A stretch of 64,000 nucleotides of DNA from Membranipora membranacea (Eukaryota > Bryozoa > Gymnolaemata > Cheilostomatida > Membraniporidae), in contig OU612065.1 in the NCBI GenBank assembly GCA_914767715.1, forward strand, positions 4,898,001 to 4,962,000, read 5' to 3'. Position numbers and translations under genes: made by a program. Each line of letters starts with the position of its first letter. Position 1 is the first letter of the stretch. Positions 38,374-52,100 of the stretch are shown piece after piece. The notes under the pieces are model-generated. The model was not told the DNA's origin. It ran no database searches and worked only from the letters and a program-made list of their open reading frames with translations.

Positions 38374-39572
38374 TCAATCTAACTGCTCTGTTATAGGTAA
38401 TGCTGAAATCTTTTCAATCACATGGAACATATCATTGGACAATGTGTACTTTCTGCCTCCCCATGTAAAGTGAGTGGGTGGGTCTATATCATCATATGCA
38501 CCGTCCTCATAATGCAAGTCTTTACTCCACTCAATAGCTATCAGTGATTTGATAAGGCCAACTCCTCCGCACTTTTCAGGACCAGGATGATACACCCTTC
38601 CAGTGGATGGCTGCATACAAACCCTCTCTGGATAGAATGGGAACACAAGTCTTTCTTCTCCATTGTTATAGGATAACATAGTCTCATTGTCTATTTGAAA
38701 CAGCTTGGTAAACACTATGGGAATATCATCACAGCGTACATAATTCATCTCTGCTCCACACGGCGACATGTATGGGAACTCCGGAAACTTTGAAGTAGTG
38801 TTGGGTTTAAGGCGTTTGAAAAAGAATCGTAGGAAATCTTTTTCTGCAAAAGAAATAAAAAGACAAATCAGGCTAAGTTAAAAAATCTTAAATGGATAGA
38901 ATTGAAATCATATCTTCCTATCCTAAGCACGTGGATTTACCCTTGTTCGCAGTATGAACAATTCCTCCATGGATATGTCATTGGATGAAAAATATAGTAC
39001 CACCTGATACGTTAAGAGTTCAGGTAAGTCATGCAGGTGTTTGTACATTAATTGATTCGTTAAGTCACTAGTTACTGGATGCCAGCAAGAGCGAGTATAA
39101 GGTTAATAGTGTGGTGTTTCATATATTATAAGTCAGGTATGAGTTGTCAGCTTTTATATATACAGAAGACAACTCATAATTATTTTTTCACATGCTTCCC
39201 CATCAAATTGTCTGTGAGTGTCTAGACAGGCTAGGATCCTCTCTGAACTCACCTTTGAAACATGATGTGAAATTTTTCATCTTGGAGTCATCCAGAAACA
39301 GCTACAAACAAAGAATATAACAACACACTTGATTACAATGTTTAAGGTCCGGATTTCTAAGCATAGCTCCAACTTCATTTAGATTTGTAGATAGTTTAGG
39401 CTTTAAAACTAACCTGGCCTTGATGATCGATGAAATAAAAATACTCCCTCTTAGAGTTTTCACCAACTTGGCCTTGTACATAATGGATCCATCGACTCTG
39501 ACCATGGCCAGTAGAGACAGTAGACAGAAGTAAGCGTCGTATATGAGAGGTGGCGCGGTTCATCATCATCAT
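38374..39572 (-). CDS. C8orf82: UPF0598 family protein (C8orf82 homologue)
   Basis: A 225-aa protein (human homologue about 216 aa) from three exons, read on the minus strand: 39572-39414, 39301-39253, 38843-38374. Junctions are in phase. Diagnostic family segments are visible: REYFYFIDHQGQLFLDDSKM across the first junction, KDFLRFFFKRL at the second, MSPCGAEMNYVRCDD early in the last exon, and GRVYHPGPEKCGGVGLIKS. The N-terminus (MMMMNRATSHIRRLLLSTVS) is basic, hydroxylated and lacks acidic residues, as in mitochondrial targeting peptides; this fits the suspected location of the family but is inferred. Four consecutive ATGs leave the exact start open. The biochemical function of the family is not established. 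Confidence 0.9.
39138..39178. repeat. Short inverted repeat in a UPF0598 intron
   Basis: Perfect 11-bp arms TATGAGTTGTC (39138-39148) and its complement (39168-39178) surround an AT-rich 19-base loop. No flanking duplication is apparent. Confidence 0.45.
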
Positions 39573-41177
39573 ATACCAGATTAAGCAATGCTGATAAAAC
39601 TATGCTGACAAGCTATAAGGCAGGAGAACAAAATCTATCAAGTTAAATCGATCAATATATTGCTCATTATGATAACAGAGCACTATCATCATCACTGCAC
39701 TGTGTTACTTAATCTTCATACGCCAAATATATATCTATATATATTATTACTTTTGTAGGTACAACAGACGGAGAGGCCGACTCAACATTTCCTAGACCAA
39801 ACTAATCTTATCCGTTACCCTGAAGGAGTAATTATTTGTCGGAGGAAAGGTGCTTCATTTTTGACAGGCCTGAAACAGCTAAAATTTAATCCCTCTCTTA
39901 CTTTATATAATATACTCCCAACCGAGCTAGACAAAATTGAGTGCAAGCTAACATCGAGTCACTCCATACTAGCTAAAGTTTAGTACTCTAAGGAAGTCCA
40001 GCTGGTTGATTTTATGGTTGACAAGAAAACCGAAGACCAAACAGAGCACGGTTACATGCTCAACAAGTAAGGCTTGCATTTGATGAATATTTGATGAGTG
40101 AAGGGCCACATGCGATCTACATACTTCACCTATTAAAATACACTCTCACACAATTGTAGTTTCATTCAAACCAAATTAAACTTGCAAATCCAGGAACAAC
40201 TTCAACCATCATCATGGTTCTGCAGGGGACCCAAAAGGATTGAGGGGAAGGGGCTGATCAAGCAAAGACAATCCCTTGCTTTTGCTGCCATGGGGAATCA
40301 GCCTTGTCGATGCTGGGTATTACAATGGAGGTCAGTGTGTTTCTAGCTGTGCCCGCTGTCTAGCGTTTGCACTCTTACCAAAGCCTGAACAAGCGTATCC
40401 ATATTTGTTCACGTCGTGGTAAGGTAAGTGCATATTTCAAATACATTTAAGATGGTTCTGACAGCTCTTCGCTTTGTCAGTAAGACTTTCATCCGACACA
40501 GTACACGCATATTCAAGCGCACACCCCACTACACACTACTTGTAGGCTTGGTCATACAACTGTGACAATGATGAGTTATTGAATCACATATCTGATATTT
40601 GGCTAGGAGATTAAACAACCATCACAAACCTATCCAGTTGCATGAGTTGCATCCTATTGCGTATGTCACATCTGGATGGGTTCGTAGCAGTAATGTTTGC
40701 TTTTGCAAACAGATCGTGATTTGGTAAGCTCATTCAGATGAGCGATTCGAACCCGTCCGCTCCTTTCCCTGTGAAATCATGTCCCGATGTACTTTAAGCA
40801 ACTACTTGCAAAAATTGCAACCATCAGATGCTCGCGTCAGTAACCAGTATCTGCTCATAGCACATCCATATGGTTTGTATCGCACCACCATCTGAAGGGG
40901 CTTGGTACAGTAATATTAGATTTGGTGATAAACCAATTCAGCTCTGTTACAACCATATCTGGAGCTATGAATATAATGAGTGTATGCCTTTTTTGCCTAA
41001 TACGCATCCAGATGGTTCTTGTTATTGCAACACATGTAGTATCTTGATTATCTGTCACACATACCTTGGAGGTCTCTAAAAACAATCTATCATGTGCTAC
41101 AGGCTCCTATCATGCAATGGGCGCAAAGTTTGTCAAGGTTTATTCCTTTTTTGAGTCAGTGGTATGTTGGGCTGATA

Positions 41178-41370
41178 TTTGACATTGGCAAAGCAAAGGC
41201 ATGTAAGCCCCAGGGGCCAAAGGGGGGGGGGGGTCATGGTTGCTTGATCATGGAAATTTGGAAAGTACACATGCTTGTAACTCCAGATGCCTATGTGGGG
41301 GTGGGGGGGGGGGTTGATGAGCATGGAAATTGGCAAAGTATGCATTATTGTAACTCCAGATACCTATGCA
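41178..41370 (+). repeat. Minisatellite with long G runs (period about 73 bp)
   Basis: About two and a half degenerate units. Each has CATGGAAATTTGG-like and TTGTAACTCCAGATGCC-like parts followed by a G run. GTAACTCCAG recurs at 41277 and 41350. Runs of 12 G (41222-41233) and of 5 plus 11 G (about 41296-41312) could form G-quadruplexes. Confidence 0.65.
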
Positions 41371-42235
41371 CTGTAGGCCTTGCTGTTTATTGGACATGAT
41401 GGATATATATATATGAAGGACAATAAAAGTATATATATTTATATAAGGAGGGGCAGGCAAGACACACGAAACTGACAAGTTGTCAGGTGCACTCCAGTAT
41501 CAATATGTATAGCACTTCTGCTGGTGCATGTAGTTAATGCAACATGGTTATTGTCCACTGTCAAAACAGTCAACATATGCAACCACTAACCACCGATCCA
41601 CAGAGAAATACTAGCCTGCCCAGGCTAGAAAAGTAGGCACTGATGAGATGATCACAGAACAGTAAGTAACCACAAAGTTGAATAAACAGAAGACCCACGT
41701 GTAAATGTTTACATTCTTTTCTGCGACACTGCTGTAAAATTACCCAATTAAATCTGACTTTACAAAATATAGTCCAATCACTTAATAGATATATGTTGAA
41801 TGCTGTACTGCTCTGGCTGCTCATTTCCAAAAATCAACAAATTTGGTTGATTGAAAATTCTTGGAGTACTTTTATCAAAGGTCCTAAATACTGGAGTGGA
41901 ATTGAGGAGTCTAAAACAACTTTTACTCAAGACCTTCTTATGAAACTTTAAAATTCTACCTCATAATATCACTCATTTCGTTGTTGTTGGATGCTGAAGC
42001 ACTACCTACTTACTAACTGCTGTACTACACATACATACAATACAACAAACAAGCAACAGTCACAGTGTGTACTGCTATACTTACTACACACACTCATTGA
42101 GTCATTGTAAAGATACCATTGCATTGGCAGCTGTATTTGACTCTACAGAGCAGAAAATCATACACTACTGTACCATTTTTTCAAGGATAATCACCTCCTT
42201 TTGTCTAGAAGGTAGAGTTTCTAACCAGTGCCACT

Positions 42236-42328
42236 GCATAGGCATCTGCCATCTGGAGTTACAAGCATGTCCAGTATCAACCACCCTGGACATGCCACTG
42301 GACATGCTTGTAACTCCAGATGCCTATG
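42236..42328. repeat. Inverted pair of the 41.2-kb repeat unit
   Basis: Perfect 24-bp arms at 42251-42274 and 42298-42321 surround a 23-base loop and carry the ACTCCAGAT motif of the minisatellite at 41178-41370. The outer ends GCATAGGC and GCCTATG also pair, after a 7-base insertion in the left arm. A further diverged, reverse-oriented copy is near 42532-42555. Confidence 0.65.
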
Positions 42329-43196
42329 TGCTACTGCCAGCCCTGATTGATTAATTTGACTTATTATTTTTTATTGTTGTTAGTTGTACCTTAAACAAAA
42401 GTACTGAATTGACTAAGCTGTTGGTACATTTTCGTAGCTGCCTTGCTTGTTGGTCCCTAGTGACGGCACATGCTATGTCCAATTGTATTTCACCTGTCCC
42501 ATGATCTAAATCAACCACCCAACAGTTACAAATGCATCTGGAGCCACAAGCATGACTTAGTCGATGTCCAGGATCAAAAACTACTGAAAACAATTGGGGC
42601 GGTTGATCTTGGCCCTTTCCGCTTCATTACTAGGTCGTTCGTTTATATAAATTGATGAAGGCAGGCATAAAAATCCTGTCACTGTAGATGGCATTGTGTC
42701 TACCTCTACTGGTCTAACTTGATATACTCTGACTGGTTTGTAAAGCGATTTATTTTGGAATGTATGCGACAAGATTTTACTAAATGTTGGTGGTTTCAGC
42801 AATAAAGGATAGCACTAATCATTGGTGCATGTTAAGGTGAACAGGAGATTGGCTGTAAATATCAAATGAGACCGTAACCAAATCTCATCCCTACTCTACT
42901 ACTGCTTCCAACCAGTATGTTGTCATGGGCATTTGAACCTGACAGAGGCGTGTAGTGCTCCGGGACAGACAACATACATCAGTATAGGTGGCCAACAGTG
43001 TATTTTTAAATGGGAAGCAGAATTCAAGAATAAACAACTGTGAACCCTCTTTGATCAATTTTTAGGCCTGAGGTCAAAAAAGGCTGTGCGTTTTATACCA
43101 TATCATTACACCAATACACTTTATGTTCTTCAGACGGCTGCTGGGATGAGTGGGTAACTTCACTATTGAATCTCACATTATCTTTGACGATTCACA

Positions 43197-46100
43197 ATGA
43201 CGGCTCCAACAACAAAGAGAGCATGGAAGCTACGTAAGTATGAACATCAATACTGTATTTAAATAGAAGTGAAGGGAAAATGTCCATGGTTAGGCTTCAT
43301 TATATTGTAGCTGTTAAAATCATAGCGCTAGCTTTTATCGATGGAAAAGTCGCAAAGCATTACAATGTGTTTTAGCAATAGGGGCATTCTCAATTTGAGA
43401 GAAAAACTATTCATAATTTAATGTTTTGACACCAATACTCCCAGCTTAGTAACAAATACCTACATATATATATATATATATATATATATCATATTGTTTG
43501 ACTGACTTTTATTTTAACTGCAGAAGAGTTTGTGGCCCATGGCTCTAATGTAAACTGTCTGGCCCTGGGACATAAAACAGGTCGTGTGATGGTGACAGGT
43601 GGGGATGACAGAAAAGTGAACCTGTGGACTGTCGGTAAACCTAACTGCATCATGGTGAGTGAATGTGTGCATTCTAGAGACAGGCCAGGAAAGGCCATTT
43701 TTGTTAAGATGCAAACCATGCTCCATTGAAGGGTTAACAGCCACCTCAGTTGTTTCACCTCATGAGAATGACTCACATTGTCCACTGCAACCAAGGCTGT
43801 CATGTGTTTGGTTTGGTCAGCTGTCAGTTTGTCCGCAATAGATAGATAGATAGAATGCAGGGATACTAACACTTTGCTATGTTTCAAAATTTTAACCATC
43901 TTAGCAACCTCGTAAAAGTGGGTGACTGGGAATTTTGGTTTCCATGGTGATAGAATCTGTTCCTAAAATGTCCCTTGCCTGAGGGATTTGGTGAAACTTG
44001 CCTCATTAACTTACGGGGATTTATATGTTGATACACCCACACTGGTAGAATGCAAATGTGTAAAACCGATTTTTTATGTGAAATGAAGTCATACAGATGT
44101 TGGAGCCATGTAATGGTATGGTAGCTCATCCAATCTGTCATCGGTAATAACTTCAACATGATAATAACTTTGAATCTGCCACTTCTTTTTCGTTTGTCAT
44201 GGGTGGAGCTGCTTACAAATTATTTTTTGATATGAGTGCTAATGAGTTGAAAACTGTGTGAGTCCGAAGACATGACTAACAATATGGATTTTATCAAATG
44301 AACAACCCATCCCCAAAGAGCAAGCATTATGCAGAGACGGCATCATGAATGGAACATTTGCAGACAAATCAATGTTTACATACCAGCTTTGCTTATTGCT
44401 AGCTCAATGAATGAGTGCTTCTTTACATGTAAGACTTAATTATTGGGCATCGTTAGAATTTTTCTCAACCTCTGTTATTACACATTTTTCTATTCATTGG
44501 CTCAATAGACAGCTAGAACAATAATGAAAAATATGAAGTTGGTAGTTTGACTTGTGACATCTTGTCGATAGAGCAGATTTTAGTAGATGCTACCTAGTAG
44601 TACCACTGTGCCCAAGAGTATTCAGGTTCTTTGTCAGCCAGCCTATTGGATAGATGTTTGTTCATGAATTTTTTGCGGTGCTCCAGACCCTGGATTATCG
44701 TTTTTCTATCTTACATTATTGTATGTAATTTTCAGAGTCTGTCTGGTCACACGAGTCCTGTAGAAGCTGTACGATTTGGTAACGCTGAGGAGATGGTCGT
44801 GGCTGGCTCTATGTCAGGAGCGCTCAAACTGTGGGATCTTGAGCAGGCTAAGAGTAAGTTCACTTTTAATGTTTGAGCAATTAAAAAGCAACTACTAAAG
44901 GATGTATGAAAGCTTCTGGATAAGCAGTCGAGAACAAACTGTGATAACATATAATAATATAACATAGGCAAATAGTGATAGCCGACATTTCCTGATTATC
45001 AGGATGGGAAACAAGTGACATGTACAATATAGGCTGTACTCAGCTAAGGTGTCTCTGAAAGACTTCTAAGTATGGGTTATGATGAGTGTTCGCTCTCTAA
45101 CAGCCGATGTACTGTAACAATAACAATAGCAGCAGCGTATGATTTACACACTGTACTACCATATCTCTATCTGTGAAGATAAGGGGTTAGAGATGTGAGC
45201 TGCCAGCCAGACTTTATCTCAGGCTCCACAGGAGATCTATGCAGATAAGGCATGAAACTTGGAAACACTACAAATTATAATGTCTGATAGCTCTACAAGT
45301 GGGTAATATAGAGCATCTCCTCTTAAATTATGTCATAATGTAGGAGTTGGGGTGTGCAGGGAGCTGGTACTATATCTATTAGATACCATAGCAGAAAATG
45401 AATGGAAGTCGAAAGACTGTTTGCTGCTGAAGTGTGTCAATCTACTATTCCTTGGGTTGTAATAAGCCAATAGGAGGCTGAGATTATGCTGTTTGCTGAT
45501 CAATTCATTACGGCTTTGTACAATCATCAAGTATTGACGAAGTTGATTGAAATTGGATTAGCTGCTTAATGTTGGCTCACTGCAAAGACTGAGATCCAAA
45601 CTCAATTCGATTGGACTCTGAGTTTGCATTCCGAAAAGTTTATGATTGATGGTGAGAATTTGGGAGAAAGGCTATGATCAAGTTGACATTTTTACAATCT
45701 ACAGTTATTCTTGATCGAGTTTTTGAGTTTGATCTGATTATCCTAGCCAATATAATATGGGTGTATGTGATGTAAACCCGTATCACAAAGGATCGTACAA
45801 ATTGTATTGAACAAAAATAGTTTCATCAACAGGTTTGAATTACAAATGTAAAGGAAATGTAATAGACCAGCTTTGTCAATCTCAGTCAATCTGATGGCAT
45901 TTTAGATTAAGACGATACTTTGTCAGGTTATGTAAGTGTCCAGTTTCCCTCCTAACGCTTAGATGAGTTAGATTTATCGAGTAAGATTTATCGGACCATT
46001 GAACATTTTCCATTGCCTAAAAATTATATGACATGATCATATTTTGTTCCAGTTATAAGAACGCTGACGGGTCACAAAGCAAACATCAGATGTCTGGATT

Positions 46101-49100
46101 TCCATCCGTATGGAGATTTTGTTGCCAGTGGCTCACTGGACACAAATGTCAAGGTACGATCATCAGATCATAATTCAAAATAGAATATGTCTAGATTTAG
46201 CCCTACTGTATATGGTTAATAAGTGTCTGATGAGTCTTTATTCTTACTTGGTTCAATAGATCAATATATACGTCCTTGTCAATACTGCAGTCTGCCCTGT
46301 GTGATTGACTGAATCTGTCTGCATTGCTATCATATTATTCAAGTCATTTTCAAGATTATGATTTTAAATATTTATTTTAAAGCTATGGGACATAAGAAGG
46401 AAAGGCTGTATATTCACCTACAAGGTTAGAGGGAGAGTGCCTGTGTTATAATCACAAGTAGTCTTATCAAAATATCTCTCAATATGTATTTAATTGCACT
46501 TCTTGACATAGCTTTCTGACTCAAGTATTTCAAAGGACTGAGTTTGTTGTACTGTTAACTGGAAAATGTTCCTCAAAGTCCCTTGTGTATGCAAAGACCA
46601 TATTTTAATAGATGAGTCATGTAGTTTTCTGCACAGGTTTTAATTATCGTAGTTGAATGAGCAATTGTAATGTAGTGTCTTATTGAAAGCAGCACATATT
46701 TATGAATCATGCTAATATTCAGTGTTGACTATTTTAGGGCCACTCTAACGGTGTAAATAGTCTCAGGTTCTCGCCGGATGGGCGATGGGTTGCCTCAGCA
46801 GGTGAAGACGGCCTCGTCAAAATCTGGGATCTAGCAGCGGGGAAACTGCTCGTCGACTTGAAGCAGCATTCTGGGCCAGTCAATAGTATAGAATTCCATC
46901 CAAGTGAATATCTTCTGGCGTCTGGCAGTAGTGATAGGTAATGATAGTTTTATGTGACAGACATTGTGTTTGGAGCAACACACAAATGTGGCTGTTGTCT
47001 TGATAAACGGTCAAAGTTGGATCATTTGGATTTTGAGAATGTATGCGTCATCAGAAGTCATATCTATGCTCACTGATATACCGACTGCACCTATAGGATG
47101 ATACTCTGCTATTCTATTATTCTACAGGTCTATTAGATTTTGGGAGCTGGAGAAGTTTCAGTGTGTGGACTGTACTGATTATGATAGCAACGCCATCAGA
47201 TCTGTGGTGTTCCACCCAGATGGTGCGTGCGTATTCGGAGGCTCAACCGATCTGCTCAAAGTGTACGGCTGGGAACCTTCGCGGTGTCTTGATTCTGTCA
47301 ATATGGGTTGGGGTAAAGTGGCGGATATGGCCATGGCTCAAACACAGCTGGTAAGATTTCAAACTCTTCTCCATTTGATGGCTTGGGTTCACTATGGTAC
47401 GCAATCATACAACCAAAGTTAAAAATAATGAAATAACTGTGACATGAGACTTGAACAGTCAAAATATGCAAAATGAACCAAGTTTGTAGATGTTATCTGA
47501 CAATATGGATTTTTCTGCATCCCTAAGTTATCATACCACCTTACATTGCACTGCGTGTTCAATTCTACAAATAAATCTATTATATATGAGGATATTCTGG
47601 CATCTTTTTGATATTGTGATGATGCACTTATTGATGTTGTCCAGTTTTCAGATTATGTGCCCAACAAACTTCGCTTGACTGTGTGTTGCTCTGTATTATA
47701 AAGCACTTGATTGTTTGGCCAACTCTGAAATATATGGTTTCACATCTGCTTATCTATTTACAGATTGGGGCCTCAATCAACCAGACTACAGTATCTACTT
47801 TTGTTTTGGATCTTACGGTGAGCTGTTATAACTCTATTTATCCATGTTACGTAATGTTGTTGCTGTACCCTGCTTATATGTAAATATTAGGTCGCAAATG
47901 CATATCAGGGGTTCATCGTGCATTTGATTCTTTTTTAGAGAGTAGCCCCTATTGGGCAGGTGCCTGGTACACCGGCTCCACCTATATCCTCAAGTGGAAG
48001 GCGAAGTATTACTCATGAGCGCCCATCAACCACCTCTACTAAACAGCAACTCCCGTAAGTGTTTTCCTTTTCAGTAGATATCACTTTATTATCTGATCTA
48101 TGCTGTCCTTTATTGTGTGAGTGTGTCAGCACAGAGTTTATATATAACCCTTTTGTGTTGTAGAAACTGTAGTGATGTGCATCACTCTGTCCCTCCTTTT
48201 GCTCGTTATGTCACACTTCTTGTAAACTGTTTTCTCACAAATCATATTCCTGTTTCCTTTAGCAATCAGGCCGGTTCAAATAAGACTGGTAAACATCACT
48301 TAGTAAACAGGCAAGTAGCAAAATCTGGCTATATTGAGGGCACGGCCAGTGTGCCTAGTTCCCCAAGTGAATATAAGAAAGACTTCAGTTCTCGGTCTAG
48401 TAGCCCTGCATTAAGCAGTCGCTCAGCAAGTCCGGGGTCAATTAACAAGCGCCGTAGCCATTCACGAAGCAGTGACGATTCATTTCTCCCCACTGCAGTG
48501 CGACAAACTAAATCATCTAACATTAGACGAGCGCACTCAATCAATGCAGTGAATCAACCACCATCAACTCCAACAAAAACAGTTACACGGAAATATACAC
48601 ATAAATCTCTACAACGCTCTCAGACAATCGCAGAATCTCCCTCTCTCTCTAAACGCAGGCCAAATACTCTAATGGATAATAAAAATAACAACGCCATCAC
48701 ACATCGGATAGACAGAAACAAAGCTCCCTCTATAGGCAGAGCACAGGACATTCCTGTCCATATAGTAACATCGTAAGTGGTTAAGGTCGGCTGCTTTAGA
48801 ACACCACTATCAGAGGCTTATATTTAATCCGCACCCTGCTATAACCGTTGATAAATTGATAAACTTATCTAAATATCCTTCACTAATATAATTTTCCTCT
48901 ACCTTGGATTGAATATTGGCTACGTTTCTGCATTGTTTCAGATCGGGCTGGAGATGTGCCAGCACTAACACAAACTGGGATATGGGTCTCCTCATTGCTT
49001 ACTATCTGTTATGTAAATAGTCTGAATGTTGTTCTTAAGTCTTTCCAGTAAGCAACAGACAAATTTCATCCAATAACTATGAGCCTTAACGATAAAGTAC

Positions 49101-52100
49101 AGCTTTCGCTTCATAAACTTATTGCAGCAGTAGTCCTACAGCATATCGATATGATACATCTGCATGCTTCTTAGCAATTATCTAAGTTACAAGGTGATTG
49201 GTAAGTTCCCTGATCTACCATCTGATGGATATGACAAATGTTTGAGCAATGTTTTATTGATTTGCAGGAAGCCAGCTGAAGAACCAGAAGAACCGAGTAA
49301 TAGTAACACTGACGATGCAGGAGAGGACGCCAGCTCTACTGCAGATGTGAAAGACCCAAGAGAATATGAGCAAGTCTTCAAACCAAATACCAAACTTGGT
49401 AAATAGCCAGATCTAAATACAGAATAAATGAATGCGAGAAAGAATTTGATCACCCTATTCTGTGCCAAATCTTGTTGATTGGACTAGCGTATTTACGCTC
49501 TGGTTAGCTTTAATACCCAGTATGAGATAAAAGGCTTGAGTTTTGTAGAGTAACAGTGGTGTTGTTTTTGCATGTTACAGCCATGTCCCCACCCAGGCAG
49601 ATGGATCCATTCCCAGCACCTACTGATGATGGTTTGTATAACTTGTATTTGTAGTGCTTGATTATTTTAAAAGCAAATTCCACAATTGTAATAAATATTG
49701 CAGTGACAGTAGCGAGTGGTTATAAGCCCGCACGTGTGATTTTTAACCTTTACATAGAACATTTTATCGCTCACGCTAATCGACATATTACTCCATAAGA
49801 GTTTTCTATACAAATAATGAAGATACTCTTTATGTCGCATAACATATAAGCCAAATCACCATCACTGTTCCGTGTAAAATAATGTTTATGTTAAAATATG
49901 TTCCTCATATCAGCCAGCTATAAACCCCCAGTTACTCATTTAATGACTGATTTCTGTTTTCAGGTGTAGATAAACTAGCAGCCAATCTTAAGGCCGCCAC
50001 TCCATTCCAGCCACCTCCAGAGTCCAGCAAACCTTCAGGGGGTGAGACTTACAGGGGTGGAGGAGGCATACCCCCTAAATATCAGTCTCCAGCGCCATAC
50101 CAGGCACCTCTGGGACCTGCATCTCATCTACAATCAGCCCACCCGGCTCATCCGTCCAACCATCAAACAGGGCTCGATCCAAGAGACTTCATGCCTGTGA
50201 GTGATTGTTGATTGAATATCCTTTTTTGAAATGAAATATAGATCACAATGCCCAACTTGCCCTAACAATTGACCAACGATATGCTGCTACCACACTGGAG
50301 TTGTAAATTTGCAAATTCATGTAGACTTGCATCATACACCACAAACATGACCAAAAAAAAAACCCGGTGTGCTGAAAGGTTTCAAACAAGGTTTTGCAAT
50401 GTTGGTTTTTTTTGTCAATAATAAATCTTACTCTCATTTTCTCTAGCCTGCACAAACAGTATCCAAGGCAATGGGAGACTATGATGCTCTGTCCATGATA
50501 TCAAAAGGTCACAACTCTATGAGTGCATTGCTGTCAGCTAGAAACAAGAACCTACAAATAGTCAGAGCCATGTGGTCATCAGGCAATGTCAGGGTAAGGC
50601 TTTATTTTAATATCTATACAGATTTCTCTTTGACGTACTGGTCTGCTTTGCCATTATCACCGCATGCTCAATGTACGCTGAAATAATAAATAAAAGGAGC
50701 TGAGATGCCGGTCATGTGATTGGTTAAGATCACTGCTCACATATTACATTACTTGGAGGTACTATCATGTGGAATGTTGTTAGTGATAGACTCAGCATCA
50801 GTCCCATAGAGTTATTATATACTAAAAAGTATATAATAACTCTATGATCAGTCCTGTCAGTTATTCTATTCAATGTGGAGTTGTGCATACATTCTTATTT
50901 TCTGCCAAAGAAAGATTACTCTTGTGAGGTCCTATAACATTTATCTCATTGTTTGTAGACTGCTCTGGAATCAGCCATACAGATGCAGGATAATTCTGTG
51001 ATAGTGGATGTGTTGAATGTGCTGAACGACAAACCGTGAGTATGCCAACGTGGAGTACCTCGCCAACATTGGTATCTTGAAACATAACATTGAAATAAAA
51101 ACTAACAAGCCATGTTATGCATATGTAGATAACCCATATACTGTGTGTTTTTCAGCCTTGACTGGAGTCTAGACGTAATAGATGTGTTGATACGACCGTT
51201 ATATAAATTACTGACCAGTAAATTTGAAGCGTAAGTGTCGACTGCTGCCTAGTACTGTTTCATTGTATGCATGTTTAGTCCAGCTGACTGTTTTAATTTT
51301 GCTTGATTATAGAGCGCTCTGGAGCCTTGATGTGGCAGCTCTTATGCTGAAGCACATCAAGGACCTTGTTAAAAGCAAACACGAGAGGTATATCATATGT
51401 TATCATTTGACATAGATAGATGTTATTTTATCAAGCAGTTTAGTGTGTTTCCATTTCATGCTGTGCACTCACCAATGTTCCGCTACACTATCAATTCACT
51501 CTAAGAGTAGGCTTCATAAATCAACCCATAGCCTTAGCTTGTTATAAGGGCTGAGGATACGGTAAAGTTATTGATATGTCTGGGGGTCGTTCAATTAGAA
51601 TGAACGAGGTTAAATAAAAAAAACATAGATTTGTTACCTTCAGAGTTGATGAACAAAGGATCAAAAAACGATGATCATGATTTTTTGGACCAAACCAGCA
51701 CAATCAGTTTACGCAGTCCACGCTCATTTTGTCTTTCCATTGAGCAAAGTTGTTATAAAATCAATAACTTTAAGACATAAATCTTAATCGAGCAGTGCCT
51801 GATTTGGGAACAAGACCTCAGCAAGGAGCGATCAGATAGTCAATTTTTGTTAATTGAAAGACCTTGTACATTAGATATGCTACGCTAAAAATACTATCAA
51901 TGTTGTAGTTTTCTTTGCAAATTTTCACATGGTTTATTGTTGTGAGTGCACTTATTAGTTTGTGTCAGGTTTAGGTGGATGTTGCCTGCGCACAAATATC
52001 TATTGCACTGGTAAACTTTGGAAATCCTCTGCAACTAGTAATATATGCTAAGTTTAGCACATCATGGTCTTTAAATTGTTAAAGATTAATGTTGATATTG

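Larger units (their letters stand above)
39573..43196. other. Divergent intergenic region
   Basis: This 3.6 kb lies between the 5' ends of the UPF0598 gene (-) and KATNB1 (+). No coding exon is supported. Its middle (about 41.2-42.6 kb) is repetitive, with a G-run minisatellite and inverted copies of its unit. The flanks show nothing I can name. Confidence 0.5.
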
